This document shows positions 1 through 8,270 of a stretch of DNA of 64,000 nt, piece after piece. This DNA comes from CBDCYS01 sp965224215. GTDB lineage: Bacteria; Acidobacteriota; Terriglobia; Bryobacterales; UBA6623. The stretch covers positions 166,589 through 230,588 of the forward strand of contig CBDCYS010000028.1 of NCBI GenBank assembly GCA_965224215.1, written 5' to 3'. The translations under genes and the position numbers were made by a program. Positions within the stretch are counted from its first letter, which is position 1, and every line of letters begins with the position of its first letter. The notes beneath the pieces were generated by a model. That model saw nothing but the letters and a program-made list of their open reading frames with translations, was not told the DNA's origin and made no database searches.

Positions 1-1153
1 ACTCCGCTTCATCGCTCGCGACCCCATCCTGACCGGCATCTTGCAAGTGACGCGTCTGCCGCCGCAGTCCACGCTGTGGCGCTTTCTGGCCTCGCTGCAC
101 CTCAACGTGGCGAAGCAGATCCTTTCCATTCAGCGCTAGCTGCGGGAACGAGTCTGGGCCGCGGCCCACGTGAAGTTGGAGACGGTGACGCTGGACACCG
201 ACACCACCGTGCATACCCTCTACGGCCGCCAGATGGGCGGGCGCAAGAGCTACAACCCCAAGAACAAGGGCAAGCGCAGCTACCAGCCGATACTGACCTT
301 CCTGGCCGAGACGCGCGAATACCTGATGGGCGGGTTGCGCAACGGCGACCGGCCCACGGGCCGACAGATCGCCGCCCACCTCGAGAGCGCTTTCCGGACT
401 TTGCCGGGCGGCGTGAAGAAAATCCTGGCGCGGGCCGATTCCGGCTTTTATTGCTGGGAGGCGGTGGAGGCCTATGAAAAGGCGGCTTGTCAGTTCGTCA
501 TCGTGGCGCGCAAAACGCGGCGCCTGGTCGAGCGCTTGCAGCAAGCAGAATGGAAACCCTCCCCCCGCTCCGACGCGGACGCGGAATGCGAATTCCTCTA
601 CCAACCGCAAGGCTGGGCGCGGGCCTGCCGTTTCCTGGCGCTGCGTTACGAAAACGAGCCCAAGGCCGGCGCGGCCGAGCAATACCAGTTGTTCGCCACC
701 AGCGCTTACACCTACCGCGTGTTTGTCACCAATCTGGCCGAGCCGATCGCGACGGTGGTGTGGTTTTACAATCAGCGCGCCGGAGCCGAGAACCTGATCA
801 AGGAGGCCAACAACGACGCCGGGCTGGCGGCCCATCCCTCGCGCCGTTTTGACATGAACCGCAATCACTTTCAGTTGGCCATGCTGGCCTACAATCGCAA
901 CTGCTGGCTGCTGCTGTTCAACCGCGAAGCCCAGGCCAGCGTGGAGACGCTGCGGCACACCACCCTGGCGACGGCGCGGCTGCGTTTTCTGTTCGTGGCG
1001 GCCAAGATCTGGCGGCACGCCGGCAGAACGGGTGTCAGCTACAGCGATCATTATCAGGAAAAGGGCCTGTTTGAACGGCTGATGCGACGGCTGCGGGCGA
1101 TGGGGCCGCCGGGATCGAGCTTGGCGCCGGTGGTGGAGGGTGCGCTGAGCTGA
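1..1153 (+). pseudogene. IS1380-family transposase, 5'-cut by window and broken by an amber codon
   Basis: The translation matches the 481-aa transposase of the two intact copies. At 137-139 the codon is TAG where the intact copies have CAG (in the stretch SIQRQLRERVW), so the protein is cut in the N-terminal half. Downstream the DDE parts remain readable: first Asp in TLDTDTT, second Asp in ARADSGFY, Glu in AENLIKE. A downstream restart is possible on paper (ORF from about 170) but would lack the DNA-binding part. There are a few further substitutions, for example Asn-Arg-Asn where intact copies read Asn-Leu-Asn. Confidence 0.93.
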
Positions 1154-1206
1154 GGGGCACTCCATGCATAAAATTTGGGAATTATATCGAATAGTGCCCA
1201 ATCCTC

Positions 1207-1374
1207 TCACTTCCGCTTGGGCGGTTTGTAGTTGATGGCCGCTCTCAGCAGGTCGTTCGGGTCACAATGAATGCTCACGTCGCCTTCCAGTTCCGCCTTC
1301 GACGGCTGGTAGGTGGACGTCACTTCCTGTTGCTTAGGTGGTTGTTTTGCTTTCTGGCTCACGGCTGTCGCCAT
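1207..1374 (-). CDS. Small 55-aa protein, last gene of the transposon cargo operon
   Basis: An ATG at 1374 opens a 55-codon frame ending with TGA at 1207-1209. It overlaps the 3' end of the PIN gene by 41 bases in another frame. The protein is hydrophilic, with a lysine/proline-rich N-terminus and a C-terminal half containing KAELEGDVSI and NDLLRAAI, ending in PPKRK. The coherent acidic/basic pattern and its position inside the inverted repeats support a real gene. I do not recognise a family. By position it could be an antitoxin-like partner of the PIN protein, but that is inference. Confidence 0.6.
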   Translation of the reverse strand: MATAVSQKAKQPPKQQEVTSTYQPSKAELEGDVSIHCDPNDLLRAAINYKPPKRK

Positions 1375-1876
1375 CTTTGAACATTTCGGATTGAGGCTCT
1401 TCAGGTCGTTTGGGCGGCTTGCAAATTGTCAACTTAGCCCGGTCAACCCGCTCTAGTTGTCCGTCGAATCCAAGCAAGTCCTCGCCGTCAAACGTGTGGA
1501 GTTGGTCGATGTTGTTGAGCAGACAGGTTGCTACATGGATCGCGTCTTGAGGCTTGCCGATCCCTGGGTAGCGCCTTAGTAAGCGGCGTGCGACCTTCCC
1601 AACATCAACGTCAACAGCAACTTTATTTATGAACTCCTGCTCAATAAGGTTCTCGAAGTCGGTGTCGCGCTCTTCTGCAAGCCTGACAAAATCGCTACCG
1701 CACTTACGTTTGAACACTTCTGCTAGGCAGAAAGACGATGTCCAGATTTCGCATTCGCGAGCCTCGGCCTGCTCAAGCACATATTTGCAGGCTTGGCCGC
1801 GCGATGAATGAAGATCCGAGATCAAAGTGATCCAGATACAAGCATCCCAATAATATTTCAGTTTAGAATTAGCCAA
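1334..1876 (-). CDS. PIN-domain protein (putative ribonuclease) in transposon cargo operon
   Basis: PIN-domain nucleases cut RNA with a cluster of acidic residues, often as toxins of VapBC-type modules. Here the pattern is complete: Asp in YYWDACIW near the N-terminus, Glu in SSFCLAEVF, Asp in KPQDAIHVAT, and Asp in LHTFDGEDL. I choose a TTG start at 1876, which overlaps the upstream stop by 8 bases and puts the first Asp about 12 residues in; the frame stays open upstream to an ATG at 1972, but that would overlap the upstream gene by over 100 bases. Length from TTG is 180 aa, rather long for VapC (about 130), with a basic/acidic C-terminal tail. It sits inside an IS1595 transposon. Confidence 0.8.
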   Translation of the reverse strand: MANSKLKYYWDACIWITLISDLHSSRGQACKYVLEQAEARECEIWTSSFCLAEVFKRKCGSDFVRLAEERDTDFENLIEQEFINKVAVDVDVGKVARRLLRRYPGIGKPQDAIHVATCLLNNIDQLHTFDGEDLLGFDGQLERVDRAKLTICKPPKRPEEPQSEMFKDGDSREPESKTTT

Positions 1877-2831
1877 ACTCGTTTTCCCGCAAGCGATCGA
1901 GGTATTCACTTGGAGAATAACCTTCTGTGAACTCGCGGTCCTGTAATTGATCAAGATCGACTGGAGCGACATCGTCGACGTAGGTAAAGGTGCCGTTTAA
2001 AACGCGCAATACGGAGCCGTCATTGTCGTAGTTCAGCGTTCCACTAATACGGACACGGCGGCGGCTCCAGGCATCATTCGCTTTCATCTCGGAGCCGATC
2101 TCTTGCACCTTCCCTGGGCTAACGCGGCACCATATTGGGCGCCCCGTATTGTGCTCTTTTATCTGTAGCGCCGGAGCGTCGTAATCGGTTCCAATTTCCG
2201 CGATCCGCCCTTCCAGGGAGCCAACCTCACGTCTGGATGTTCTGGAAAACAGATAACTGTGCAGGGATTCTGCGGGTGTAAGAACCTGCTCAAAATACCG
2301 CTTAGCGGTATCTTGAGAAATCTCAACTGCTTCCTCATCCTCAGCGAACGTTGCTCTCGTCAGCCCAACGCCATTCGTGTTTCTACGGAGCATGCGTGTA
2401 GCAGTTTCTATCTTCTCTCGCGGGAACGCATCATCAAAATCCTTGCCTTCCGCGATGCGGCGGAAGTTGCGCTCCACGATACTGACTCGCTCTTCCACAT
2501 GCGCGTACGCTCCCGCCCATGTCCGAACATCGACAGGCTCGCCTTGACACGTAAAAGGACTGTTTGTGGAAGCCATCTCAAGCTTCCACACTACATGCTC
2601 GCCAGCTTCGTCGGTCAGTAAATCGAAAAAATCGATTGCCTGCTGAAACGCATCTTGAACTGTCAGAATTTCGTGATGCGCCGTAGACGGCTCGACCGTG
2701 AATGTGACTTTTCGGACCACAGCCTTTTCCTCCTGTCCGCATTCTATGCGGCTGACGAGTCCCGGTACGACACCGTCAGTGGTTCCGGCTTTCTGGTAGT
2801 TTCTGGTAGTTAACGTAACTTCTGCGTGCAT
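1869..2831 (-). CDS. Unknown 320-aa protein, transposon cargo, partner of the PIN protein
   Basis: The start ATG at 2831 lies 4 bases after the transposase stop, and the stop overlaps the PIN start, so translation is probably coupled on both sides. There is no signal peptide and no membrane segment. The N-terminal half contains a long helical-looking part (VQDAFQQAIDFFDLLTDE); the middle has a segment ending in RRRVRISGTLNYDNDG that looks like beta structure. The last 25 residues (REFTEGYSPSEYLDRLREN) are acidic and amphipathic, like an antitoxin tail that could wrap a PIN protein. I know no family for it. A role as antitoxin or regulator of the PIN protein is inferred from position only. Confidence 0.75.
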   Translation of the reverse strand: MHAEVTLTTRNYQKAGTTDGVVPGLVSRIECGQEEKAVVRKVTFTVEPSTAHHEILTVQDAFQQAIDFFDLLTDEAGEHVVWKLEMASTNSPFTCQGEPVDVRTWAGAYAHVEERVSIVERNFRRIAEGKDFDDAFPREKIETATRMLRRNTNGVGLTRATFAEDEEAVEISQDTAKRYFEQVLTPAESLHSYLFSRTSRREVGSLEGRIAEIGTDYDAPALQIKEHNTGRPIWCRVSPGKVQEIGSEMKANDAWSRRRVRISGTLNYDNDGSVLRVLNGTFTYVDDVAPVDLDQLQDREFTEGYSPSEYLDRLRENEFG

Positions 2832-2835
2832 CGCT

Positions 2836-3780
2836 TTACGCCACCAAGTCGGCGTACTTCAACCGCTTCTGGTCCATCCCGCGCACCATTGCCTGCATTT
2901 GGTCCAGCGTGTCGGACTCCCGTTGATTGTGGCGGCCTACGAACTCGTTGACGTACCGTTGGAGATGCTTGGCACTGAGATTGTGGAAGGTGCCCTTGTG
3001 CGCCCTCTTGAGCATCGACCAGAAACTCTCCACGCCGTTTGTGTGCGCCATCCCGCGCACATACTCGGCAACCGAGTGCTTTACCGACTCATGCTCGAAG
3101 CCCGGCATGTTGTCATACACTGGAGCATCGTCAGTGTAGACCTTAGCACCTGCGTTCACCGAATCCCTGAGAAACCCTTGCAGCGTCTCGCTGTCCGTGT
3201 TCGAGACTACCTTAGCACGAACGAGCTTCGTTGGGCGGTCCTTTATTCCGACCACGGCCACCTTGCCGACAGGCCCGCGCCCGTCCAGCTCCTTGCGCTT
3301 CGCCAGCGGCATATTGCGCCGCTTCCCGCCGACGTAGCACTCATCGGCCTCGACTGGTCCGGCAAACAGGGAGCCATCCTCTTCCCACGCCTTGCGCAGT
3401 CTGTGAGCCAAGTGCCATGCCGACTTCTGCGAGATGCTCAAATCTCTGCGGAGCTTCATCGAAGAGATTCCTTTTAGTCCGGTCGCCAGAAGGTAGATGC
3501 CGATGACCCACGACTGGAAGCCGAGATTCGATCCTTCCAGGGCAGTGCCAACCTTCGCACTGAACCGCTTCCGGCAGTCGCGGCAACGGTAGGGCATCGT
3601 CTTGTGCTTCGCTTTATCTTGCACGTTTGTCGATCCGCAGTGTGGGCAGCACACTCCATCAGGCCAACGGGCCTTGACGAACCACGCCTCGGCGGTAGCA
3701 TTATCCGGGAACATCCTAAACAACTGGGGGAGCGATAGCCCCTTACGGTAGTGTTTTCCTGGCGCTTTATGCTTCATCAT
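2836..3780 (-). CDS. IS1595-family (ISXO2-like) transposase
   Basis: 314 aa. The N-terminal zinc ribbon has CPHCGSTN followed by YRCRDCRKRF. The DDE/DDN-type core has Asp in VEADECYVGG, Asp in VYTDDAPVY and the HTNGVESFWSMLKR segment typical of the family. No frameshift or stop is seen, so the enzyme may be active and able to move the element together with its cargo. The start ATG at 3780 lies about 40 bases inside the right inverted repeat. It is the first gene of the minus-strand operon. Confidence 0.93.
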   Translation of the reverse strand: MMKHKAPGKHYRKGLSLPQLFRMFPDNATAEAWFVKARWPDGVCCPHCGSTNVQDKAKHKTMPYRCRDCRKRFSAKVGTALEGSNLGFQSWVIGIYLLATGLKGISSMKLRRDLSISQKSAWHLAHRLRKAWEEDGSLFAGPVEADECYVGGKRRNMPLAKRKELDGRGPVGKVAVVGIKDRPTKLVRAKVVSNTDSETLQGFLRDSVNAGAKVYTDDAPVYDNMPGFEHESVKHSVAEYVRGMAHTNGVESFWSMLKRAHKGTFHNLSAKHLQRYVNEFVGRHNQRESDTLDQMQAMVRGMDQKRLKYADLVA

Positions 3781-4048
3781 GTTTTACATTATAGTGCCCA
3801 CGGCAGCGATTGTCAAGACAATTTGGGCACTATTCGATATAATTCCCTAAAATTTCATGCACTCGCCGCAACGTACTGGGAACACGCCGCTTGCCAGCCC
3901 GCTTTTGCCCTGCCGGGATCAGGAGGCGGCTCAAACGGGGAGGGAAACAGCAGAAAAGACGACTTGCGAAATCACTGAGTTGACACGAGTGCCGCTATCG
4001 CCACAACTCCATCGACGATGGCTACGCCGAATCTGTGCATAATTCAGG

Positions 4049-4144
4049 TGTCATGTGGCTGCGGTGGCCCTCATCACGAATAAGTTGCTCGTTCATTTGT
4101 GCGAGCAACGGAACATCATCCTGAGTAGCGAAGCGATAAGTCAC
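4049..4144 (-). pseudogene. GNAT acetyltransferase, N-terminal fragment cut by IS1380 copy 1
   Basis: From a GTG at 4144 the frame reads VTYRFATQDDVPLLAQMN and continues with EQLIRDEGHRSHM, the usual opening of a GNAT-fold N-acetyltransferase (R-x-A-x-x-D-D then helix alpha1). After about 31 codons the sequence runs into the IS1380 right terminal repeat at 4048. The rest of the gene should lie left of the window beyond the IS copy. The fragment cannot be functional. Confidence 0.65.
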
Positions 4145-4193
4145 CAGGAGCAAGATAACAACGCCGCCATTTCGCCGGCGCCCCTCCCAAGCG

Positions 4194-5051
4194 TTAGTCT
4201 TCCTGCGTCGAGGCACTGATCCCTAGTCTGCCAATCAGCGAAAACCGCAATACCGTATCTGCTTCTACGCGTACCTCGCTTCCGATAGCGACATCCCCAA
4301 CCGTGTCACCCACTTCTTCGGCGGTACCGCCCGCCTGTCCTCCGCTCGCACCGCCCAAGACACGCCCAAGCCTCGCTGCCGCCCTGGTCAGGCCCCCGAG
4401 CGTGGCCCGCTTGCGGTTTCCCGAGTCAGGCAATTCGGCCTGCGACGTTTTGATTGCGACCTGCTGGTCGTCGATCGTGATCGAGACCAGCTCCAGGCCG
4501 TACACAGACGGCCCGCCCGCCTGGCCGCTCACTGTCAGTTGCGCCAGGGCTCCTGTCCCCTCCGCCAGTATCGTCTGCCCATGGACGACAACCGGAACAT
4601 CCAGCAGGGCTCGGTAAGATTGCCCAGCCGCCTGCCGGCTCGAGTCGACTTCCTCCAGCATCCGAACGACCAGAAAGGTTCCCGGCGGAATTTCTCCGGT
4701 GGCTGTTTCCAGCCGCTCAACTCGCGCGGGGTCCGGAGCCGGTTTGGCGGCGCGCACTGTGCTGGCTCGCCCGGTGCTAGCTTGCTCCGTGCTAGGAGGG
4801 CACTCGAGTACAGGGATTTCAGGACACTGCGGCTCGGGCGCGCTCGCCACCGGCATCGGCGGACCAACCGTAATCTGCGCAATTTCATTCAGGCTGAAGA
4901 ACCGGAGTTCCGCGTCCACCACGAATCGAACCTCTTGCGAGCTGCCCCCGAAGAACTTGCCGTCCAGCACCGTGCCATCGCGAAACGTCAATGTGTCAGC
5001 CGCTGCCAGGCTCAACGCCAGCAAGCCGAACAAAATGATTCGTGTCGTCAA
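4194..5051 (-). CDS. Secreted/periplasmic hypothetical protein
   Basis: 285 aa. The N-terminus is a signal peptide (MTTRIILFGLLALSLAAAD) followed by TLTFRDGTVLDGKF, a short beta motif common in acidobacterial envelope proteins. A Pro/Ala-rich linker with several Cys-Pro (residues about 70-110) precedes a domain with PPGTFLVVRMLEEVDSS and a beta-rich segment (about 125-205). A Gly-rich segment follows (GGASGGQAGGTAEEVGDTVG). The last part, VRVEADTVLRFSL, is the kind of ending seen in proteins that set beta-structured wall or membrane properties. No enzyme motif is visible. The gene stands alone between two mobile elements. Confidence 0.75.
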   Translation of the reverse strand: MTTRIILFGLLALSLAAADTLTFRDGTVLDGKFFGGSSQEVRFVVDAELRFFSLNEIAQITVGPPMPVASAPEPQCPEIPVLECPPSTEQASTGRASTVRAAKPAPDPARVERLETATGEIPPGTFLVVRMLEEVDSSRQAAGQSYRALLDVPVVVHGQTILAEGTGALAQLTVSGQAGGPSVYGLELVSITIDDQQVAIKTSQAELPDSGNRKRATLGGLTRAAARLGRVLGGASGGQAGGTAEEVGDTVGDVAIGSEVRVEADTVLRFSLIGRLGISASTQED

Positions 5052-5123
5052 CCCTTACCTCCTCTCGATGCTAGCCGGTTCGCCCCTCTCCGGCGTCAAA
5101 GTCAATTCACCGCAAGTATACGC

Positions 5124-6179
5124 CTAACAGCCGTTCCGTTCGGCCTCGATGCTGTTCCAAATGGCACGATGGCCTGCGCGGGTGCTCTTTTTTTTCCAAG
5201 ATGGGTATACGGTTGACTCAGGTAGCCCAATATCTTGTGGTTTGGAGATTTTCTTGGGTTCTGTAACCGGGTGAACAATCATCTTGTAAGTCGCCGGATC
5301 CACGGCTACCGCCTGCTGGACGAGCCGATAGAAGAGTTTGCCGCGGCTTTTGGATTTGCGGCGGTTGAAACGGAAGGTGAACTCGTCCAGGTAGTAGTCC
5401 AGATGTTTGTGGCTCACGGCGCCCTGATGGGTGCCCAGCAGCCAGCGCTTGAGCAGTGACATCACGCGGTGGACGCGGGGCATCAATTCCGACGCGGACT
5501 GCTCCTGCCTGCTGACAACTGTGACCTGATGGACGTAGCCTTCCTTTTTCAACCCGGAGTAACCGGGCCAGCCGTCGGTATGCACCACGCTGCCCGGCTC
5601 GATGCACTCCTCCACGAAAGGCAACAGGCTCTCGCCCGAGGCATCCTCGATTCTCTTCATGCGAATCCGGCCGATACCCCGCCCATCCTCTTGAGCGGCC
5701 ACTGCGATCAATGCTTTGTTTTTCAGGTTTCGGCCCCGCAGGCCCTCTTCGAGCCCGCCCCAGTAGCTTTCATCGACTTCCACCGTCCCGGCCAGCAAAT
5801 CCCGTCCCGGCCGCACCATGGCGCGCCGCATTTTGTGCAGCCAGGTCCAAGCCGTTTCGTACCTGTTGAGCCCCAACACTCTTTGCAGTCCCAAAGCGCT
5901 GGCTCCGGTTTTTTGGGTGGTGACCCACCACATCGCACGAAACCACAACGGCAAAGGGCTGCGCGTGTCCTGAAAGATGGTCCCGGCGGTCACCGAGGTT
6001 TGGCGCCCACACGCAGCGCACTGCAGCAGCACTTTTCGCAAAGGCCACGACTTTCCACAACCGCAACCCGGACAGCGGAAACCGTCCGGCCAGCGCAGCC
6101 GGAACAGATACTCCCGGCAGGCCTCCTCACTGCTAAAACGGGCCTCGAATTCTGTCAGGTTCTGAGGGTAATCTTCCAT
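5124..6179 (-). CDS. IS1595-family transposase reading out of its element
   Basis: 351 aa. It has a zinc ribbon (CPGCGCGKSW then CAACGRQTSV), a DDE core with Asp in VEVDESYWGG, Asp in VVHTDGWPGY, and the HQGAVSHKHLDYYLDEFTF segment followed by FRFNRRKS. The frame has no stop before the element's left end: the last 25 residues or so are encoded by the terminal repeat and by 76 bases of flanking host DNA. The tail is therefore site-specific and probably unimportant. The relative at 15941-16874 ends on a TAG inside its terminal repeat, so overlap of the gene end with the repeat is normal for this group. The enzyme looks intact. Confidence 0.9.
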   Translation of the reverse strand: MEDYPQNLTEFEARFSSEEACREYLFRLRWPDGFRCPGCGCGKSWPLRKVLLQCAACGRQTSVTAGTIFQDTRSPLPLWFRAMWWVTTQKTGASALGLQRVLGLNRYETAWTWLHKMRRAMVRPGRDLLAGTVEVDESYWGGLEEGLRGRNLKNKALIAVAAQEDGRGIGRIRMKRIEDASGESLLPFVEECIEPGSVVHTDGWPGYSGLKKEGYVHQVTVVSRQEQSASELMPRVHRVMSLLKRWLLGTHQGAVSHKHLDYYLDEFTFRFNRRKSKSRGKLFYRLVQQAVAVDPATYKMIVHPVTEPKKISKPQDIGLPESTVYPSWKKKSTRAGHRAIWNSIEAERNGC

Positions 6180-6229
6180 CTGCCGGCATACTACATCTTG
6201 GGGCTACCTGAGTCAACCGGATACCCATC
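5200..6229 (-). mobile_element. IS1595-family insertion sequence, 1030 bp
   Basis: The ends are near-perfect inverted repeats of about 30 bp starting GATGGGTAT and containing GGTTGACTCAGGTAGCCC (one difference, A/C, at the tenth base). They are flanked by an exact 8-bp direct repeat TTTTCCAA at 5192-5199 and 6230-6237. It holds a single transposase. The length equals that of the element at 15864-16893, but the terminal repeats differ, so they are two species of one family. Confidence 0.93.
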
Positions 6230-6327
6230 TTTTCCAATTCCTCTCCATCGGGATCGTTGCGGCTGCAATGTTGTGCAATGTGAAATCGACCTTCCCGAGG
6301 TGTCGTGACCCATGGGCGCCGCGCCGG

Positions 6328-7089
6328 CTAACGCCGCCGCATACCCTCGAACCAGCCACCCGCCTCCGCGGCCTTGCACCACATTTGCAGGCGGTCCGGC
6401 TTCAAAAACCACAGCCAGAAATACTGCTCCTCGACTCCCTCGCTGCGGACCAACTGAAAACCGTTGAGTTCAGCCAGATCCTCGGCCAGTGACGGCGAAA
6501 TGGGAGCCCCAAGCCAGGTATCCTCTTCGGATGCAGTCACTTTCGAGCTACCCTGCACCTGAAACTTGAATAGGCCCCCAGGGCGCAAAACTCGCTGAAC
6601 CTCGCGGATATAGTTCTCGATGATGGCTTGGCTGGGGATGTGCTGAAAGACGATGAAACTGAATGCGAAGTCGAAGCGAAGATCACCGAGAACTTGCAAG
6701 TCCGCGCCGCTGTTTCGGTGCAGATGGGCGTTCGGGATATCCGCCAGCAGCTCGCGGCCCTGAGCGACCATTTCTCCGCTGACGTCCACGCCATGTACTT
6801 CGCCGAAGATGCCTGCCAGCGCCCGGGTCATGCGCCCGGCGCCGCAGCCGATCTCGAGAACTCGCATCTTGGCCGGAGATCGCCCGCGGCATATTTCATC
6901 CATATCGGGCCGGATGATTTCTTCGACCGATTGCTCCCCGGACGCGTAGAAATCCGCGGGGTCCCAGTCGTCCTTCGACGACGCGATGTAATAGAAGGCG
7001 TTTTCGCGCGCACGATCGTCCCAATCGGCTCGCATTCTCTTTTGGGTATCAGGCCTCCACACTCGCTGTTTCGAATCCAAAACGCTCAA
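6328..7089 (-). CDS. Class I SAM-dependent methyltransferase
   Basis: 253 aa. Motif I is VLEIGCGAGRMTRAL (residues about 75-90), followed by the acidic ribose-binding position in VHGVDVSGEM. The segment FDFAFSFIVFQHI and RVLRPGGLFKFQVQ complete the Methyltransf_11/25 fold. The N-terminal 70 residues (WDDRARENAFYYIASSKDDW) form a helical cap, as in many small-molecule methyltransferases of unknown substrate. There is no operon partner on the same strand. The substrate cannot be told from sequence. Confidence 0.88.
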   Translation of the reverse strand: MSVLDSKQRVWRPDTQKRMRADWDDRARENAFYYIASSKDDWDPADFYASGEQSVEEIIRPDMDEICRGRSPAKMRVLEIGCGAGRMTRALAGIFGEVHGVDVSGEMVAQGRELLADIPNAHLHRNSGADLQVLGDLRFDFAFSFIVFQHIPSQAIIENYIREVQRVLRPGGLFKFQVQGSSKVTASEEDTWLGAPISPSLAEDLAELNGFQLVRSEGVEEQYFWLWFLKPDRLQMWCKAAEAGGWFEGMRRR

Positions 7090-7333
7090 CTCCTACGCTC
7101 AACTCCGACCGAGATAAACAATTCTCTCATCTTCTTATCGAGGGCGGATCGAAGAGTTCTTGACGAGGGCGGGTCGAAGAAACCGGGCCGCTTGATGGGG
7201 TGCGCGAATTCTTGAGTGCCGTGTCGCCATTCCTGCCGACATCGCTTCGCCCCGGCACAGCGCGCTTCGGCCGTCAGATGATCGGATATGAAGGTTAGGT
7301 CCGAAACGCTGCTGCTACGATGAACTCCAGCCC

Positions 7334-8050
7334 ATGGATTTCATCGAGGATTCGCAAGGGATCATCCGGGTCCACGCCTGGCAAGAATTGCCATGGCTCG
7401 TCCACGGCTGGACGACCAGCGCTGCCGGAGACTTTCGCCGACTCCCAGCCGAGAACGAGCTCAATCGAATACTGGCGGTCTCGCGTATGGAACCGCGGCT
7501 ACTGCGTCAAGTGCACTCCAATCGGGTTCTCGTCGCGAATTCCCCTGAATCGCAATCGGAGCGCCCCGACGAGGCCGACGGCCTCGTCACCCGCCAGCCG
7601 GGTCTCCTGCTCGGCATTCGGACAGCGGATTGTCTGGCTCTGCTGTTCGTCGATCGTCGCCGCCGAGCGGTTGCGGCGGTTCACGCGGGTTGGCGAGGCA
7701 CGGTGCAAAAGGTCGCTGCCAGCGCGGTAAAAAAGTTGCGGCAAGAGTTCGGCTCCGTCCCGAAGGAAATCGAGGTAGCCGTCGGTCCGGGAATCGGCAA
7801 ATGCTGCTTCAAGGTAGGGGACGAAGTAGCGGAGCAGTTCGACCCGAGCGTCACCAGCGCTCATGCCCGCCCCCACATTGACCTCTACGCGGCCAACCGC
7901 AAGCAGTTGTCCGAAACAGGAATCCCCGAGAAAAACATCTGGAGCAGCAACCTGTGTACACACTGCTCGCCTCGGCAGTTCTTCTCCTACCGGCGCGACG
8001 GTGATGCCGCCGGCCGCATGCTGGCAACGATCGGAGTCAAACCGACCTAA
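7334..8050 (+). CDS. pgeF: Peptidoglycan editing factor PgeF (YfiH family)
   Basis: 238 aa, the usual length. The family is a copper/zinc-binding fold first called polyphenol oxidase; it is associated with purine nucleoside phosphorylase activity and, in E. coli, with removal of mis-incorporated serine from peptidoglycan precursors. Visible signatures are QVHSNRV, GIRTADCLALLF, AAVHAGWRGTVQK, VGPGIGKCCF and FFSYRRDGDAAGR, which carry the conserved His and Cys metal ligands. The start ATG at 7334 fits the family N-terminus (about 20 residues before HGWTT). It is a cytosolic protein and stands alone. Confidence 0.93.
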   Translation: MDFIEDSQGIIRVHAWQELPWLVHGWTTSAAGDFRRLPAENELNRILAVSRMEPRLLRQVHSNRVLVANSPESQSERPDEADGLVTRQPGLLLGIRTADCLALLFVDRRRRAVAAVHAGWRGTVQKVAASAVKKLRQEFGSVPKEIEVAVGPGIGKCCFKVGDEVAEQFDPSVTSAHARPHIDLYAANRKQLSETGIPEKNIWSSNLCTHCSPRQFFSYRRDGDAAGRMLATIGVKPT

Positions 8051-8270
8051 CCCTGGGCCAGCGAAGCACAACAGAAAGTTCAGAAAACCTCATCAGAGCC
8101 ACAGGTGGAAACCTGCGGTCCACTCCGCCAACCGCAACACCTTTCAAGAGCTCTTAAGCAGTAGCACCGCTAAGCCGTTTCCCAGAAATAGGTTCTTGAC
8201 CCTCATATAACGGGAGGGGCTAGCGTGTACAGAAACCAGTACCCCACCAGAAATCGCTCCGCGTCAGCTC

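Larger units (their letters stand above)
1177..3847 (-). mobile_element. IS1595-family transposon carrying a three-gene cargo operon
   Basis: The element is bounded by perfect 25-bp inverted repeats (1177-1201 and 3823-3847; outer bases GGGAATTATATCG) and by an 8-bp target duplication TAAAATTT, the size typical of the IS1595 family. Inside, all on the minus strand, lie the transposase (2836-3780), a 320-aa protein, a PIN-domain protein and a 55-aa protein, with gaps or overlaps of only a few bases up to 41 bases, so they look like one operon. IS1595 elements with passenger genes are known; the cargo here is visibly less GC-rich than the host DNA, suggesting a separate origin. The insertion point lies in a palindrome near the 3' end of an IS1380 copy. 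Confidence 0.93.
1..4048 (+). mobile_element. IS1380-family element, copy 1 (left end outside window, split by a nested transposon)
   Basis: This is the same element as the complete copies at 23333-25132 and 29102-30901, but its left end lies before the window. The right end is the 14-bp terminal repeat GTGCATAATTCAGG at 4035-4048. The element is interrupted at 1177-3847 by an IS1595-type transposon that duplicated TAAAATTT (1169-1176 and 3848-3855). Removing that insert restores the 3' region seen in the other copies. The copy is inactive because its transposase has an internal stop. It inserted into a GNAT acetyltransferase gene. Confidence 0.93.
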
